From assembly GCA_029057785.1 (NCBI GenBank), contig JAIDZC010000025.1:1-49193 (forward strand): DNA of 49,193 nucleotides, read 5' to 3'. The position numbers were made by a program, and so were the translations under genes. Below are positions 18,028-26,597 of this stretch, piece by piece; position 1 is the first letter of the stretch; every line of letters begins with the position of its first letter. The stretch is from Anaeroplasmataceae bacterium (GTDB lineage Bacteria; Bacillota_I; Bacilli_A; Acholeplasmatales; Anaeroplasmataceae). The notes beneath the pieces are model-generated. The model was not told the origin of the DNA. It was given only the letters and a program-made list of their open reading frames with translations, and searched no databases.

Positions 18028-19370
18028 AGTATCAACTTCCTTTCCCAAGCACCACTTTTAAATCGTATAAAGAAAATAACTGCTCTGATGCATTCATCTA
18101 GTGCCATTGCTATCCACACGCCAATTAATCCTAAATTCAACCATACATCTTTTCCACCAAGCAAATAGCTTCCTAATACTGCAACACCCCAACAAAAGAT
18201 AACAGATAATATTGTTGGAAATGCAATATCTCCACTTGTCTGTAGAGCACGTACAAATACAATATTAAATGCTCTACCTAACTCTAAAGCTATTTCAATA
18301 AGTAAAACCATTTTACCAATATATAATAATTCCTTATCCTTAATGCCAAATAAGCCATATGCATAATCACTAATAAAGAACAAAATCACAGAAATGACAA
18401 TTGTTGTTACAACACTAACCAAAAGAGTTTGATAAATCTTCTTCTTACTCTCTTCTACCTTCCCCATACCAAGTAATTCACCAATCACAACCTGCATAGC
18501 CTGAGAAATGGCTGAGGTAAACATATAAGATATCATTGCAAACATACTTGCATAGGATTTGATATTTACTACTCCCTTATTTCCTAAGCTATTGACAACA
18601 AAAAGAATTAGAATTTGACTTGCGTTATAAGATAAGGCTTCTCCACCTGAAGGTCCACCAATAGAAAGAATCTTTTTTAAAGTAGATTTGTGAAAATCTT
18701 TAAAAGGATGTAAGAAAATATTTACCTTTACTCTTTTTAAAAATACAATAGAGATAATAACAACGCCAATTCCTCTTGATACAACACTCGAGATGGCAAC
18801 ACCCATAATTCCTAAATGAGGAATCAAAATGAAATTTCCGATGATATTTAAAACATTGACAACTGCATTTATAATTGTAGAATCCTTCATATAAGAATTA
18901 CTTTTCAAAAATGCAGATATTGTAGTTAAGATTGCTTGTAAAAACAGACAGCCACCAACAATTCTTATATATGTCAAGCCCTTGTCCATACAAGTAGGAT
19001 CTAGATGTATCCACTTGAAAAAGTATTGAGAAAAGCATAATAGGATAATACTAATCAAAATACCTATGCCTGTGGATAATACAAAGGCTACACTATAGAC
19101 ACTTTTTTCTTTATCATAATTCTTAGCACCTTTATAATGTCCTATAAGAATGATTGCTCCCATAGAAAATACCTGAAAGGCAATAATGAATACATTGACA
19201 ATCGTGTTTGTATTTGTAATTGCAGTTACTGCATCCTGATCACTTGATATCATAATTTGGTCAGAATAGCCTACAATGATTTGTAACAACAATTCAAAAA
19301 AGATAGGGATTGTTAAAATGATTAAATGTTTAAAGCTAATGAGCTTATTATATTCTGTTGTCTTTTGCAT
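18024..19370 (-). CDS. MATE family multidrug/Na+ antiporter
   Basis: 448 residues with twelve predicted membrane helices in two related halves, as in MATE/NorM-DinF transporters. Family-like stretches are IPIFFELLLQIIVGYSDQIM at the N-terminus and GGPSGGEALSYNASQ at the start of the second half. It probably exports cationic compounds in exchange for H+ or Na+; the substrate is unknown. The start is two bases after the ylmH stop with a poor ribosome site, so coupled translation is likely. It overlaps mtnN by four bases. Confidence 0.9.
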   Translation of the reverse strand: MQKTTEYNKLISFKHLIILTIPIFFELLLQIIVGYSDQIMISSDQDAVTAITNTNTIVNVFIIAFQVFSMGAIILIGHYKGAKNYDKEKSVYSVAFVLSTGIGILISIILLCFSQYFFKWIHLDPTCMDKGLTYIRIVGGCLFLQAILTTISAFLKSNSYMKDSTIINAVVNVLNIIGNFILIPHLGIMGVAISSVVSRGIGVVIISIVFLKRVKVNIFLHPFKDFHKSTLKKILSIGGPSGGEALSYNASQILILFVVNSLGNKGVVNIKSYASMFAMISYMFTSAISQAMQVVIGELLGMGKVEESKKKIYQTLLVSVVTTIVISVILFFISDYAYGLFGIKDKELLYIGKMVLLIEIALELGRAFNIVFVRALQTSGDIAFPTILSVIFCWGVAVLGSYLLGGKDVWLNLGLIGVWIAMALDECIRAVIFFIRFKSGAWERKLIL

Positions 19371-19371
19371 A

Positions 19372-20109
19372 CTATACTAAAAACTTAAGATGTAAAACCA
19401 AACGGTCACTCTTTGTTTTTCCTCCAATATTTCCTACATAGATTCGTCCTTTATGACGCACACTAATCACATCATTTTCTGATACCTGCTTACTAATAGA
19501 TAGGCATTCTGTATGATTGATTTGAACAAGACCTTCTGTAATCATTTCCGATGCTTCATTGCGGGATAATTTATAAGCAGAAGCAATAACCACATCTAAG
19601 CGTAAGCTAGACACAATATGCTTCTCTTCTCTAAGCTCACGTTTGATTTGAACTCTTTCTTCTACCTCTTCTAATTCTACCGCTACACCACTGATGGTTT
19701 TAAATTCCCTTTGGATATAAGCAGATATCTCTTCTGTACAAGCAAAGAAAACACCTTGTCCAGTACATACAATATCTCCAATGCTTTCTCTTTTGATTCC
19801 TAGATTCATAAGTGTCCCTAGTATTTTTCTATGATTCAGTTCTAGGTATCTAGTATTATATACTATTTTATATACCTTTATTTTGAAGGTTGGGACATCT
19901 AAAGAAAGAGGAAGAAATAACACCCTTTTATGCTCCGCATCATCAAAACCACCATCACACTCTATTCTAATATCCTTAGAGTGAAGTGTATGGATATAGG
20001 CAAGCTGTGCCTCATCTAAAAAGCTTGTTAAAACAATACCACCCTGACGTGCTTTATTGATATTTGATTCAGTTTGCTTGTGAAAAAACTCTACTTCTCT
20101 TGACACCAT
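19372..20109 (-). CDS. ylmH: YlmH-type S4-domain RNA-binding protein
   Basis: 245 residues. The N-terminal and middle parts match the YlmH family (LTSFLDEAQLAYIHTL, LGTLMNLGIKRESIGDI, CTGQGVFFACTEEI). The S4 RNA-binding domain is at about 168-230 (LRLDVVIASAYKLSRNEA, ISKQVSENDVISVRHKGR). In Bacillus and Streptococcus YlmH lies in the division cluster after ylmE and acts in rescue of stalled ribosomal complexes. Here too it follows the yggS/ylmE gene, overlapping it by 19 bases. AGGACGG precedes the ATG. Confidence 0.9.
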   Translation of the reverse strand: MVSREVEFFHKQTESNINKARQGGIVLTSFLDEAQLAYIHTLHSKDIRIECDGGFDDAEHKRVLFLPLSLDVPTFKIKVYKIVYNTRYLELNHRKILGTLMNLGIKRESIGDIVCTGQGVFFACTEEISAYIQREFKTISGVAVELEEVEERVQIKRELREEKHIVSSLRLDVVIASAYKLSRNEASEMITEGLVQINHTECLSISKQVSENDVISVRHKGRIYVGNIGGKTKSDRLVLHLKFLV

Positions 20110-20735
20110 AACATCCGTCCTAATCGCACTGTCGTAGCACCTTCTAAAATTGCCTCTTGATAATCATCACTCATTCCCATCGACAATTGCTTCAAATCCA
20201 ATCCTAATCTTTCATTCATTTCTAGCATCAACTTTCTTAAATTTGAAAATTGAATTCTTTTTTCTTCTTTCGTGCTAGCCTTTGTCGTCATCATCATAAA
20301 GCCTACTACATTTATCTTAGAATATGTAGATAGCTTTCTTAAAAACTCTTCACAATCTTCTATAGCTATACCATCCTTGGATTCTTCTTTGTTAATATTC
20401 ACTTCTATAAAGCAATCCAAAGGAGTTGTTCTTTCTTTTTCAATCATCCCTGCAAGCTTTAAAGAATCTAAGGAATGAAGCACATCAATTTTTGATAACA
20501 CTTGTTTGGCCTTATTGGTTTGTAGATGTCCAATAAAATGCCAACAAATTTGTTCATCTTTTAGGGCTTCATATTTTCTTAAGAAAGATTCAACACGATT
20601 TTCTCCGAAATGATGAATTCCCAAAGAAAATAATTTCTTCATATCTTCTGCTTCCACATATTTGGTGGCAGCCACTATTCTAACACGATTTGGTATGAAA
20701 TTCAATTTTTCTTTAATATCTTTAGCTAATTCCAT
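20091..20735 (-). CDS. yggS: YggS/PLPBP family PLP homeostasis protein (YlmE)
   Basis: 214 residues, an alanine-racemase-like barrel without the racemase second domain. The PLP lysine is in RIVAATKYVEAEDM, and FGENRVESFL, HFIGHLQTNK, LSMGMSDD and LGRMLW are family motifs. It buffers pyridoxal phosphate rather than acting as an enzyme. The 3' end carries the ylmH RBS. GGAGTTAGTGTT precedes the ATG. Confidence 0.95.
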   Translation of the reverse strand: MELAKDIKEKLNFIPNRVRIVAATKYVEAEDMKKLFSLGIHHFGENRVESFLRKYEALKDEQICWHFIGHLQTNKAKQVLSKIDVLHSLDSLKLAGMIEKERTTPLDCFIEVNINKEESKDGIAIEDCEEFLRKLSTYSKINVVGFMMMTTKASTKEEKRIQFSNLRKLMLEMNERLGLDLKQLSMGMSDDYQEAILEGATTVRLGRMLWCQEK

Positions 20736-20751
20736 AACACTAACTCCTTAT

Positions 20752-20786
20752 TCAAAAAGAAAGAGATGATTTCTCATCCCTCTTTC
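20752..20786 (-). terminator. terminator between the 97-residue gene and yggS
   Basis: GAAAGAG...ATGA (20759-20769) pairs with TCAT...CTCTTTC (20774-20786) around a 4-base loop with a 2-base bulge. A T run follows on the minus strand. Confidence 0.7.
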
Positions 20787-20817
20787 ATATATACACAGAT
20801 ACCACCTTGAATTACAA

Positions 20818-21111
20818 CTAATAAGCAACTTCTTTACTAAAATTATAACTTTTAACTGCTAAAATAAACTCATCAGATAAAATACGATATAACTTCAAAA
20901 GTTCATGCTTTAAATCTTCTAAACTGCAATTCTCTCTCAAATCATCTGCTAAAAACTCTAGTAAAACATCTACTTTATTTAACCTATAGATTTCTTTTAT
21001 GATGTAGCGATAAATCAAATGATTGTCATTGCAATAGTGATATAAGCTTTGACATTTTTTGATTTCTCTTAAGAGTTCAGATGTTTGACAGATCATATCT
21101 GTTACTTTCAT
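20818..21111 (-). CDS. hypothetical helical protein, 97 residues
   Basis: I do not recognise a family. It is predicted all-helical and soluble, with two Leu-rich acidic/basic heptad-like stretches (YRYIIKEIYRLNKVDVLLEF, LEDLKHELLKLYRIL). There are three cysteines without a metal-binding pattern. A very strong GGGAGGAAG ribosome site precedes the ATG and a terminator follows, so it is probably a real monocistronic gene. Confidence 0.65.
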   Translation of the reverse strand: MKVTDMICQTSELLREIKKCQSLYHYCNDNHLIYRYIIKEIYRLNKVDVLLEFLADDLRENCSLEDLKHELLKLYRILSDEFILAVKSYNFSKEVAY

Positions 21112-21203
21112 TTATGCTTCCTCCCTTAGTTATTATTTTTAACAAATTGGGAAATGAAAGTTTGTCGAAAGAAATTTAAAATATAAAATTGTATAAAAAT
21201 CTT

Positions 21204-22046
21204 TTACCGCTGAATTTCAATATATTCTACGGCTTCTGCAATTTCTCCATCCTTTTGTAAAATATTACAATTTTGAGGTTTCACAATAATATGCTTAGCC
21301 TTATAAAAATGAATATATTTCTTACAGATAAAGCGATGTAAACCTAAAAACACAATAGGGAATACAAGGAGTAACTTCCTTAGCTTAATCTTATGGACAA
21401 TGCAGATATCTAGATGATCATCTTCACGTTTGGCCATAGGGGTAATCTTCATTCCACCACCGAAATACTTGCCATGATTGCAGACAAAGAACCATACTTT
21501 TTCATAGTGATGAGAAACACCATCTATTTCTATATCCAAAGAATAAGGCTTGAAATTTTTAAACACACGTAAGGCAACCTTAAAATAAGATTCTTTGATT
21601 TTAAGCTTAGCATTTTTCAATTGTTCTAAGCAGACGAAGGAATCTACCCCCATTCCAATTCCATTAAGAAAAGCATATTCTTTTTCCTCATTGATTTTAA
21701 GCGTAGGGAAATCATTTACTAAATGAGTAATCTCAAATAATTTATGCTTCTTATAATCTCTTGCAAAGTCATTTCCTCTACCGCAGGCCTTAACAAAAAC
21801 ACGATAAACAATGGGATTAGGATAAATTTGATTAAAATAATAATGTAGTGTTCCATCACCACCAATCAAGACTAGCTGGTCGGTTGCAGTTAGACGATTA
21901 TGGAATTCTAATTCCTTTTTATCAATATCGAAAATGCTAAAAGAAAGATACTCTTTCTTTTTTCTTTTAAATTTCTTTCCTAATCTTTTCGCTTCTCGTA
22001 TCGGTCTTCCTCGATTGCTTTTATCGTTATATAGAATATATATCAT
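21204..22046 (-). CDS. diacylglycerol/lipid kinase family protein
   Basis: 280 residues. The GGDGT nucleotide loop occurs in LVLIGGDGTLHY, followed by GRGNDFAR where most members have GTGNDFAR. Later segments, FLNGIGMGVDSFV, FFVCNHGKYFGGGMKITPMA and the closing C-terminal strands, fit the DagK/YegS fold. It likely phosphorylates diacylglycerol or a related lipid at the membrane, as DagK does in recycling. Located just downstream of alanine racemase on the same strand, 38 bases apart. Confidence 0.88.
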   Translation of the reverse strand: MIYILYNDKSNRGRPIREAKRLGKKFKRKKKEYLSFSIFDIDKKELEFHNRLTATDQLVLIGGDGTLHYYFNQIYPNPIVYRVFVKACGRGNDFARDYKKHKLFEITHLVNDFPTLKINEEKEYAFLNGIGMGVDSFVCLEQLKNAKLKIKESYFKVALRVFKNFKPYSLDIEIDGVSHHYEKVWFFVCNHGKYFGGGMKITPMAKREDDHLDICIVHKIKLRKLLLVFPIVFLGLHRFICKKYIHFYKAKHIIVKPQNCNILQKDGEIAEAVEYIEIQR

Positions 22047-22084
22047 ATTAACACCTGCTTATATTCTATTATACCAAAAAAGAG

Positions 22085-23011
22085 TTAATTTGTAATCCCC
22101 TGCTGATTGATTTGTAAAAACATTTCATATTTTGTCATACTATTATATTCGATGAATTGGTCTTCAGAAATGGTTTTCCCAAAGAACTCTACCTCATCTT
22201 CAATCTGTATAGCTTCATCTATTAATATAAAGCAATGATCCATACAGCATCTACCTACCACTGAATAATATTTATTTCTAATCTGCACATTTCCATGATA
22301 AAACAAATGAAGTCCATCACTATAGCCAATGTTACACACCCCTATAATCACATCCTGGGGTGCTTGATATAATCCATCATATCCAATTGTTTCTCCCTTT
22401 TTCAAATGCTTAATATTCACAATTTGCCCATAAAAATATAAAGCATTCTCATAGACCATTTTCCCTACTCGCAGCATCTCTTTTGTTTGATTATAAGCAA
22501 TACTGCCACCAATATGAATTGGCTTCAAATAATTTTTAGACAAGCGTTCCATAAACTTGATTTTATGCCGATTTTGATTATTATAACAATGCGTATAAAT
22601 TGCTTGTACTATGCTATCATTAATAAGTGCTAGATATCCACTTTTCATACCAAATCGATTCATACCTGTATCAATGGCTAAATGGCATGGAATTTTGTTT
22701 TCTTTAAAGGCAATATAATCATCATAGTCATTGATTGTAGGAAGTAATTGATATCGCTTTAAATCCTCTATATCCTTTTGTTTTACTTTTCCTAGAACTA
22801 ATACATTGGCTTCATAAAACAGACTCTTCACTAGCTTCCCCTCTTCAATGGACTTTACTGCAAAATCCTTCACTTGTAATTTTTTTGCAAGTGGGACTAT
22901 CCGATTTATTCCAAATCCATAAGCATTATCCTTTACAACAAGCATAAGCTTGTTTGTTTTAAGAATCTTTCTTATATTTTGTTCTAAAACCTCTTCCTTA
23001 ATTTTTCGCAT
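22085..23011 (-). CDS. alr: alanine racemase, compact form
   Basis: 308 residues against about 370 in typical enzymes. The PLP lysine is K27 in VVKDNAYGFG, the opposite-face catalytic Tyr is in GETIGYDG, and GYSDGL plus GRCCMDHCFI are the C-terminal family motifs. DTGMNRFGM is the barrel motif. It interconverts L- and D-alanine for peptidoglycan. The shortness comes from trimmed barrel helices and C-terminal strands; the catalytic residues are kept, so I expect it to be active. GGTGAT precedes the ATG. Confidence 0.9.
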   Translation of the reverse strand: MRKIKEEVLEQNIRKILKTNKLMLVVKDNAYGFGINRIVPLAKKLQVKDFAVKSIEEGKLVKSLFYEANVLVLGKVKQKDIEDLKRYQLLPTINDYDDYIAFKENKIPCHLAIDTGMNRFGMKSGYLALINDSIVQAIYTHCYNNQNRHKIKFMERLSKNYLKPIHIGGSIAYNQTKEMLRVGKMVYENALYFYGQIVNIKHLKKGETIGYDGLYQAPQDVIIGVCNIGYSDGLHLFYHGNVQIRNKYYSVVGRCCMDHCFILIDEAIQIEDEVEFFGKTISEDQFIEYNSMTKYEMFLQINQQGITN

Positions 23012-23098
23012 TTAAAAATCACCAATAAATTCTATGCATTTTGAAAAGAAAATAGATACATTTTCTCATTTATGCATATACTAATACTGGTGATACTT

Positions 23099-23185
23099 AT
23101 GGAAGATAAAATCATTTTAGGTCTAGTACTTTTTATTTTACTATATGCTATCTTGAAACTTCCAAACCAAAACAGAAAAAAATAA
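23099..23185 (+). CDS. possible 28-residue membrane peptide
   Basis: The reading frame starts MEDKIILGLVLFILLYAILK and ends with a basic tail (NQNRKK), a single helix with positive C-terminus. GGTGAT is 4 bases before the ATG, and a hairpin with a plus-strand T run follows 21 bases after the stop. Upstream at 23074-23081 CATATACT resembles a sporulation sigma-E/sigma-K -10 element. Small hydrophobic peptides are common among spore proteins, but this is only suggestive. Confidence 0.4.
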   Translation: MEDKIILGLVLFILLYAILKLPNQNRKK

Positions 23186-23206
23186 TCCATTTTTTTCATA
23201 TTAAAA

Positions 23207-23230
23207 GCTTGCCATTAGGCAAGCCCTTTT
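23207..23230. terminator. bidirectional terminator
   Basis: GCTTGCC (23207-23213) pairs with GGCAAGC (23218-23224) around ATTA. The T run is stronger on the plus strand (after the 28-codon ORF) and weaker on the minus strand (after the lipoprotein gene). Confidence 0.8.
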
Positions 23231-23232
23231 TC

Positions 23233-23760
23233 TTATTTTAAAATGTTTTTAAAAATTTCTGAAGCTAAGCTAGCATATTGAATAACGCCATTCTTAATAA
23301 ATTCTTTTGTTCTAACCTTTTCTTTATTAGATGTATCAATATCTACTGCTGTAGCTTTGAAAGTCATAATAATAGGACTTCCATCCTTTGATGGATCATG
23401 CATACGAATAGCATCCTTTACCTCTCGAGCTTTAGATGTTGTATCATAATCCTTAGAATTCAAGAAATAAATTGTTGCCTCTGTATTTCCTAGGTATTCT
23501 GCCTGAGCCTGTAAGCTTGTAACTACAGACACACAACTTGAGTTGGAACTTGAACCATACAATAAAACAAATGTTTCTCCATTTTCTTTTTTCGTTTTTG
23601 CTTCTTCTAATGTAATCAATTCAAATACATTTTCTTTTTCAATATCTGCTCCAGCGTCATGAAAATCCTTATAAAAACTATATCCTGAACAGCTAGTCAT
23701 AGCCAATATCATCACAAAAAGAATTGACATTACGCTAATTGCTTTAATAAACTTTTTCAT
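23233..23760 (-). CDS. thioredoxin-fold-like lipoprotein
   Basis: 175 residues. The signal peptide ends in the lipobox-like MTSC (C23), so it should be lipid-anchored outside the membrane. The mature domain looks like a thioredoxin-type alpha/beta fold: GETFVLLYGSSSNSSC where thioredoxins have the CxxC loop, then ATIYFLNSKDYD and a cis-Pro-like GSPIIMTF. Only one Cys is present at the active-site position, so disulfide exchange is doubtful. A redox chaperone or bacteriocin-accessory-like role is possible. It stands alone. Confidence 0.65.
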   Translation of the reverse strand: MKKFIKAISVMSILFVMILAMTSCSGYSFYKDFHDAGADIEKENVFELITLEEAKTKKENGETFVLLYGSSSNSSCVSVVTSLQAQAEYLGNTEATIYFLNSKDYDTTSKAREVKDAIRMHDPSKDGSPIIMTFKATAVDIDTSNKEKVRTKEFIKNGVIQYASLASEIFKNILK

Positions 23761-24047
23761 TTGTAAGCCTCCAAAATAAAATACTCTAGAAAATATTATA
23801 ACTTAAAAGACTCATTTTATCAATGATTTTTTATTAGCTTATAACAAAATTCCAGTTTTCTTATACAAAAATACACAGAATTAAAATGATTTAATCTTCA
23901 TCGATATTATGAATCGCTTAAGAAGGTATGAAATAAATATTAGAAAATGAAACCATAACAACGAAATCATCTTCTAAACTAGGAATATGTCCCCATCCTG
24001 ATTATCAAAAAAATAGATTTCTCTTATACAGAATATTCTTCCCGTTT
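23761..24047. other. intergenic region, possible gene remnant
   Basis: 287 bases. Nearest the lipoprotein start it holds the RBS (GGAGG) and AT-rich promoter sequence. Around 23920-24000 a minus-strand frame reads SGWGHIPSLEDDFVVMVSF, which looks coding-like but lacks a start. It may be the worn tail of a lost gene. No terminator that I trust. Confidence 0.3.
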
Positions 24048-24692
24048 TTACTTTACATCATCCAAAAGATCTACTAAAGCATACACATTAGAAAGAATGG
24101 GAACTCCTCCCTGTGTTAATATAGACGTAGATTGATGTCCACAAGAAACGAGCATACAGCTTGCTCCCATAGCCTTTGCAACTTCTAAATCATGCAAAGT
24201 ATCTCCAACAAATAAAATATCTTCTCCTTTGATATGCTTCTCTTCCATAAACTTTAACGCTATGCCTACCTTAGATGCCGCATGAATATTATCTATTCCT
24301 AATATAGAATCAAAATAAGAAACAATACCAAAACTTTCACATTGCTCTAATAAATTATTTTTTTCACTAGCTGAAAGAATGACTAAATGATAGCCTTTTT
24401 CTTTTAACTTTTGAAAGGCTTCAATGCTGTTAGGAAATAATCCACATTTCAAGGATAATGGTTGATAGGCAGCAATAAACTTATCTGCTAAAGATTCAAA
24501 GGATTCTATAGAAAAATCCACTCCTGCTAGTTCATAATATTTTTTAACAGGAAATGTAAAAATATCCTTATACTGCTCTTTTGTGACCAACTTTTTATTT
24601 TGATTTTTCAAAATATCATTTAAAAGATCTAAGCATAAATCAACATCATCAATAATTGTTCCATTAAAATCTAAAAATATATATTTACTCAT
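24048..24692 (-). CDS. HAD family phosphatase (phosphoglycolate-phosphatase-like)
   Basis: 214 residues from the ATG at 24692, overlapping the WYL gene by 8 bases, with AGGTGAGG upstream. HAD motif I is FLDFNGTIID with nucleophile D7 but Asn in place of the usual second Asp (DFNGT for DxDGT). Motif II is ILSAS, the lysine is in the region AASKVGIALK, and motif IV is LFVGDTLHDLEVAKAMG. The helical cap lies at about 15-80. The Asn substitution may slow phosphoenzyme hydrolysis. Substrate unknown. Cotranscribed with the WYL regulator. Confidence 0.85.
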   Translation of the reverse strand: MSKYIFLDFNGTIIDDVDLCLDLLNDILKNQNKKLVTKEQYKDIFTFPVKKYYELAGVDFSIESFESLADKFIAAYQPLSLKCGLFPNSIEAFQKLKEKGYHLVILSASEKNNLLEQCESFGIVSYFDSILGIDNIHAASKVGIALKFMEEKHIKGEDILFVGDTLHDLEVAKAMGASCMLVSCGHQSTSILTQGGVPILSNVYALVDLLDDVK

Positions 24693-25626
24693 TTTCCTCA
24701 CCTAAAATCCTTTTTGCCTCTTGCTCAATCTGTATTTTTAACCACTCTGGTTCAATTACTTTAGCTTTGCTTCCAAACCCTAAAACAAAGCTTTGAATAA
24801 TATTTTTATTTTGCATACTACATTCTAATATGGTTCTATGTTCATCAATTTTTGTAATTTTTTGATTTTTTCCATAAATACGTTCTGATATTACAGTATA
24901 TAAATCTGTAAGCTCAAGCTTAATGTCATAATATTCACCATTTTGCTTCATCCCATATTGATCAATATAGTCAGAGCTTTGATACGTTCGTAAAATTGTA
25001 AATTTAATTGGTAATATATGAAGATTTTGAATTCTGTTTAATTTGAAATATCCAAACTCATTTACCGTTTCATTCCAAGCAAGTACTAGCCAAGAACCAT
25101 TAAATACAAACACTTGGTAAGGATGAATAATATGTGTACTTTCTTTATTCTTAGAAGATAAATACTCTATCTCACACTTCTTACGCGCTGAAATAGCCTC
25201 TGTAAATGCTGTATATCGCTTTAATAATTCTTCCTTTGCCATTGCAAGAGGATATCTATCTATAATTTTTATGTCTGTACTAAAGGATTCCATATTGGTA
25301 CTTAATACCTTTGATATTGTTTTTAGATATTCCTTGTATTCTAAATAATCTGCTTGTCGTTCTAAAAAAGCCACACTTGATTTTAATAAATCTACTTCTT
25401 TTTGATTTAACTTGACAGCTGGTAAAAGACTATCTTTATTTAGATGATAGCCTCCATATACTCCACGAACAGATTCAATATCATAGCCACAGTTCTGTAG
25501 TGTTTTTATATATTCAATTACATTTCTCGGATTAATCTCCAAAACTTCTGCTATCTCATTTTTGTTCATAATGTTTTTAGCGGAAAGAAGTTGAAGTATC
25601 TCTATGCAGAGCATCGTTTTGTTCAT
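24685..25626 (-). CDS. WYL-domain transcriptional regulator
   Basis: 313 residues from the ATG at 25626, with AAGGTGG upstream; a GTG three codons earlier overlaps that site. An N-terminal winged HTH (about 1-60, IAEVLEINPRNVIEYIKTL) is followed by the WYL domain (about 135-210, with IEYLSSKNKESTHIIHPYQV and WLVLAWNETVNEFGYFKLNR) and a C-terminal WCX-type extension. WYL domains bind nucleic-acid or nucleotide ligands. The start overlaps nothing upstream; it likely controls itself and the HAD gene. Confidence 0.88.
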   Translation of the reverse strand: MNKTMLCIEILQLLSAKNIMNKNEIAEVLEINPRNVIEYIKTLQNCGYDIESVRGVYGGYHLNKDSLLPAVKLNQKEVDLLKSSVAFLERQADYLEYKEYLKTISKVLSTNMESFSTDIKIIDRYPLAMAKEELLKRYTAFTEAISARKKCEIEYLSSKNKESTHIIHPYQVFVFNGSWLVLAWNETVNEFGYFKLNRIQNLHILPIKFTILRTYQSSDYIDQYGMKQNGEYYDIKLELTDLYTVISERIYGKNQKITKIDEHRTILECSMQNKNIIQSFVLGFGSKAKVIEPEWLKIQIEQEAKRILGEENE

Positions 25627-25680
25627 GTTTACCACCTTCTATCATTGTATCAAAAAACAACAATTTATTCAATTTGTTTC

Positions 25681-25712
25681 AAAAGAAAAAGAGAACAAAT
25701 AAATTGTTCTCT
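25681..25712 (-). terminator. galU terminator
   Basis: AGAGAACA (25690-25697) pairs with TGTTCTCT (25705-25712) around a 7-base loop, with a T-rich tail on the minus strand. Confidence 0.8.
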
Positions 25713-25725
25713 TCCTAATTCTTTG

Positions 25726-26595
25726 TTATTTATGCTTACTTAAGATATCTTTCATATCCTCTGCTAAATCACTACGCTTTAAAGAAAAATCTATTGTAGC
25801 ATCTAAAAAGCCTTTCTTAGATCCTATATCATATCTTCTACCATCAATAGCCAAAGAATATACTTTCTCCTTAGACATCAATCTTAATATGGAATCTGTC
25901 AATTGAATTTCTCCACCTGCACCTCTTGTTTGAGTTTTCAAATACTCAAAAACAGCAGGAGTTAATACATATCTTCCACCAATAGCTAAATTAGATGGGG
26001 CAACCTCTTTTGCAGGTTTTTCAACAACACTTTCTAATTCCACTAATGCATCATTTGAAGCAGCTTTTGGCTTACAAATTCCATATTTAGATACATCCTC
26101 ATCAGGAACAACTAGGGTTCCTAAAATAGACGATCCTGTCTGGTTATATGCATTAACAAGTTGCTTGGTTGCAGGCTCTTTTCTACCCACATAGACATCA
26201 TCGCCTAATAATAATGCAAATGGCTCACCATTAGCAAATTTCTCTGCACATAATACGGCATGACCTAAACCAAGTTGTTCTTCTTGATAAGTAAATTCGA
26301 CATGAATTTGTTTAGGTAATGCTTCAACAATTTCTAGTTCCTTTGTTTTATTTTTTGACTTTAAAAAGTTCTCTAATACTACATTATGTCCAAAATGTGT
26401 ACGGATACATTCCTTTTCAGAATTGATTATAATTAGAACCTCTTCAATTCCACTTTCAATTGCTTCACGCACAATATATTCAATTGTAGGTGTGTCCACA
26501 ATAGGAAGCATTTCTTTTGGAACTGCCTTTGTAAATGGTAAGAAACGTGTTCCAAAACCGGCGGCTGGTATAACTGCCTTTCTAATTGGTTTCAT
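25726..26595 (-). CDS. galU: UTP-glucose-1-phosphate uridylyltransferase
   Basis: 289 residues, the usual GalU/GtaB size. The nucleotide-binding N-terminus AAGFGTRFLPFTKAVPKEML, the LGDDVY metal site, the GGRYVL segment and the final YDIGSKKGFL motif are all present. It makes UDP-glucose from UTP and glucose 1-phosphate for glycolipids and cell-surface polysaccharide. Its RBS (AAGGTGA) lies in the last codons of the upstream membrane-protein gene, so translation is coupled. Confidence 0.95.
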   Translation of the reverse strand: MKPIRKAVIPAAGFGTRFLPFTKAVPKEMLPIVDTPTIEYIVREAIESGIEEVLIIINSEKECIRTHFGHNVVLENFLKSKNKTKELEIVEALPKQIHVEFTYQEEQLGLGHAVLCAEKFANGEPFALLLGDDVYVGRKEPATKQLVNAYNQTGSSILGTLVVPDEDVSKYGICKPKAASNDALVELESVVEKPAKEVAPSNLAIGGRYVLTPAVFEYLKTQTRGAGGEIQLTDSILRLMSKEKVYSLAIDGRRYDIGSKKGFLDATIDFSLKRSDLAEDMKDILSKHK

Positions 26596-26597
26596 TT

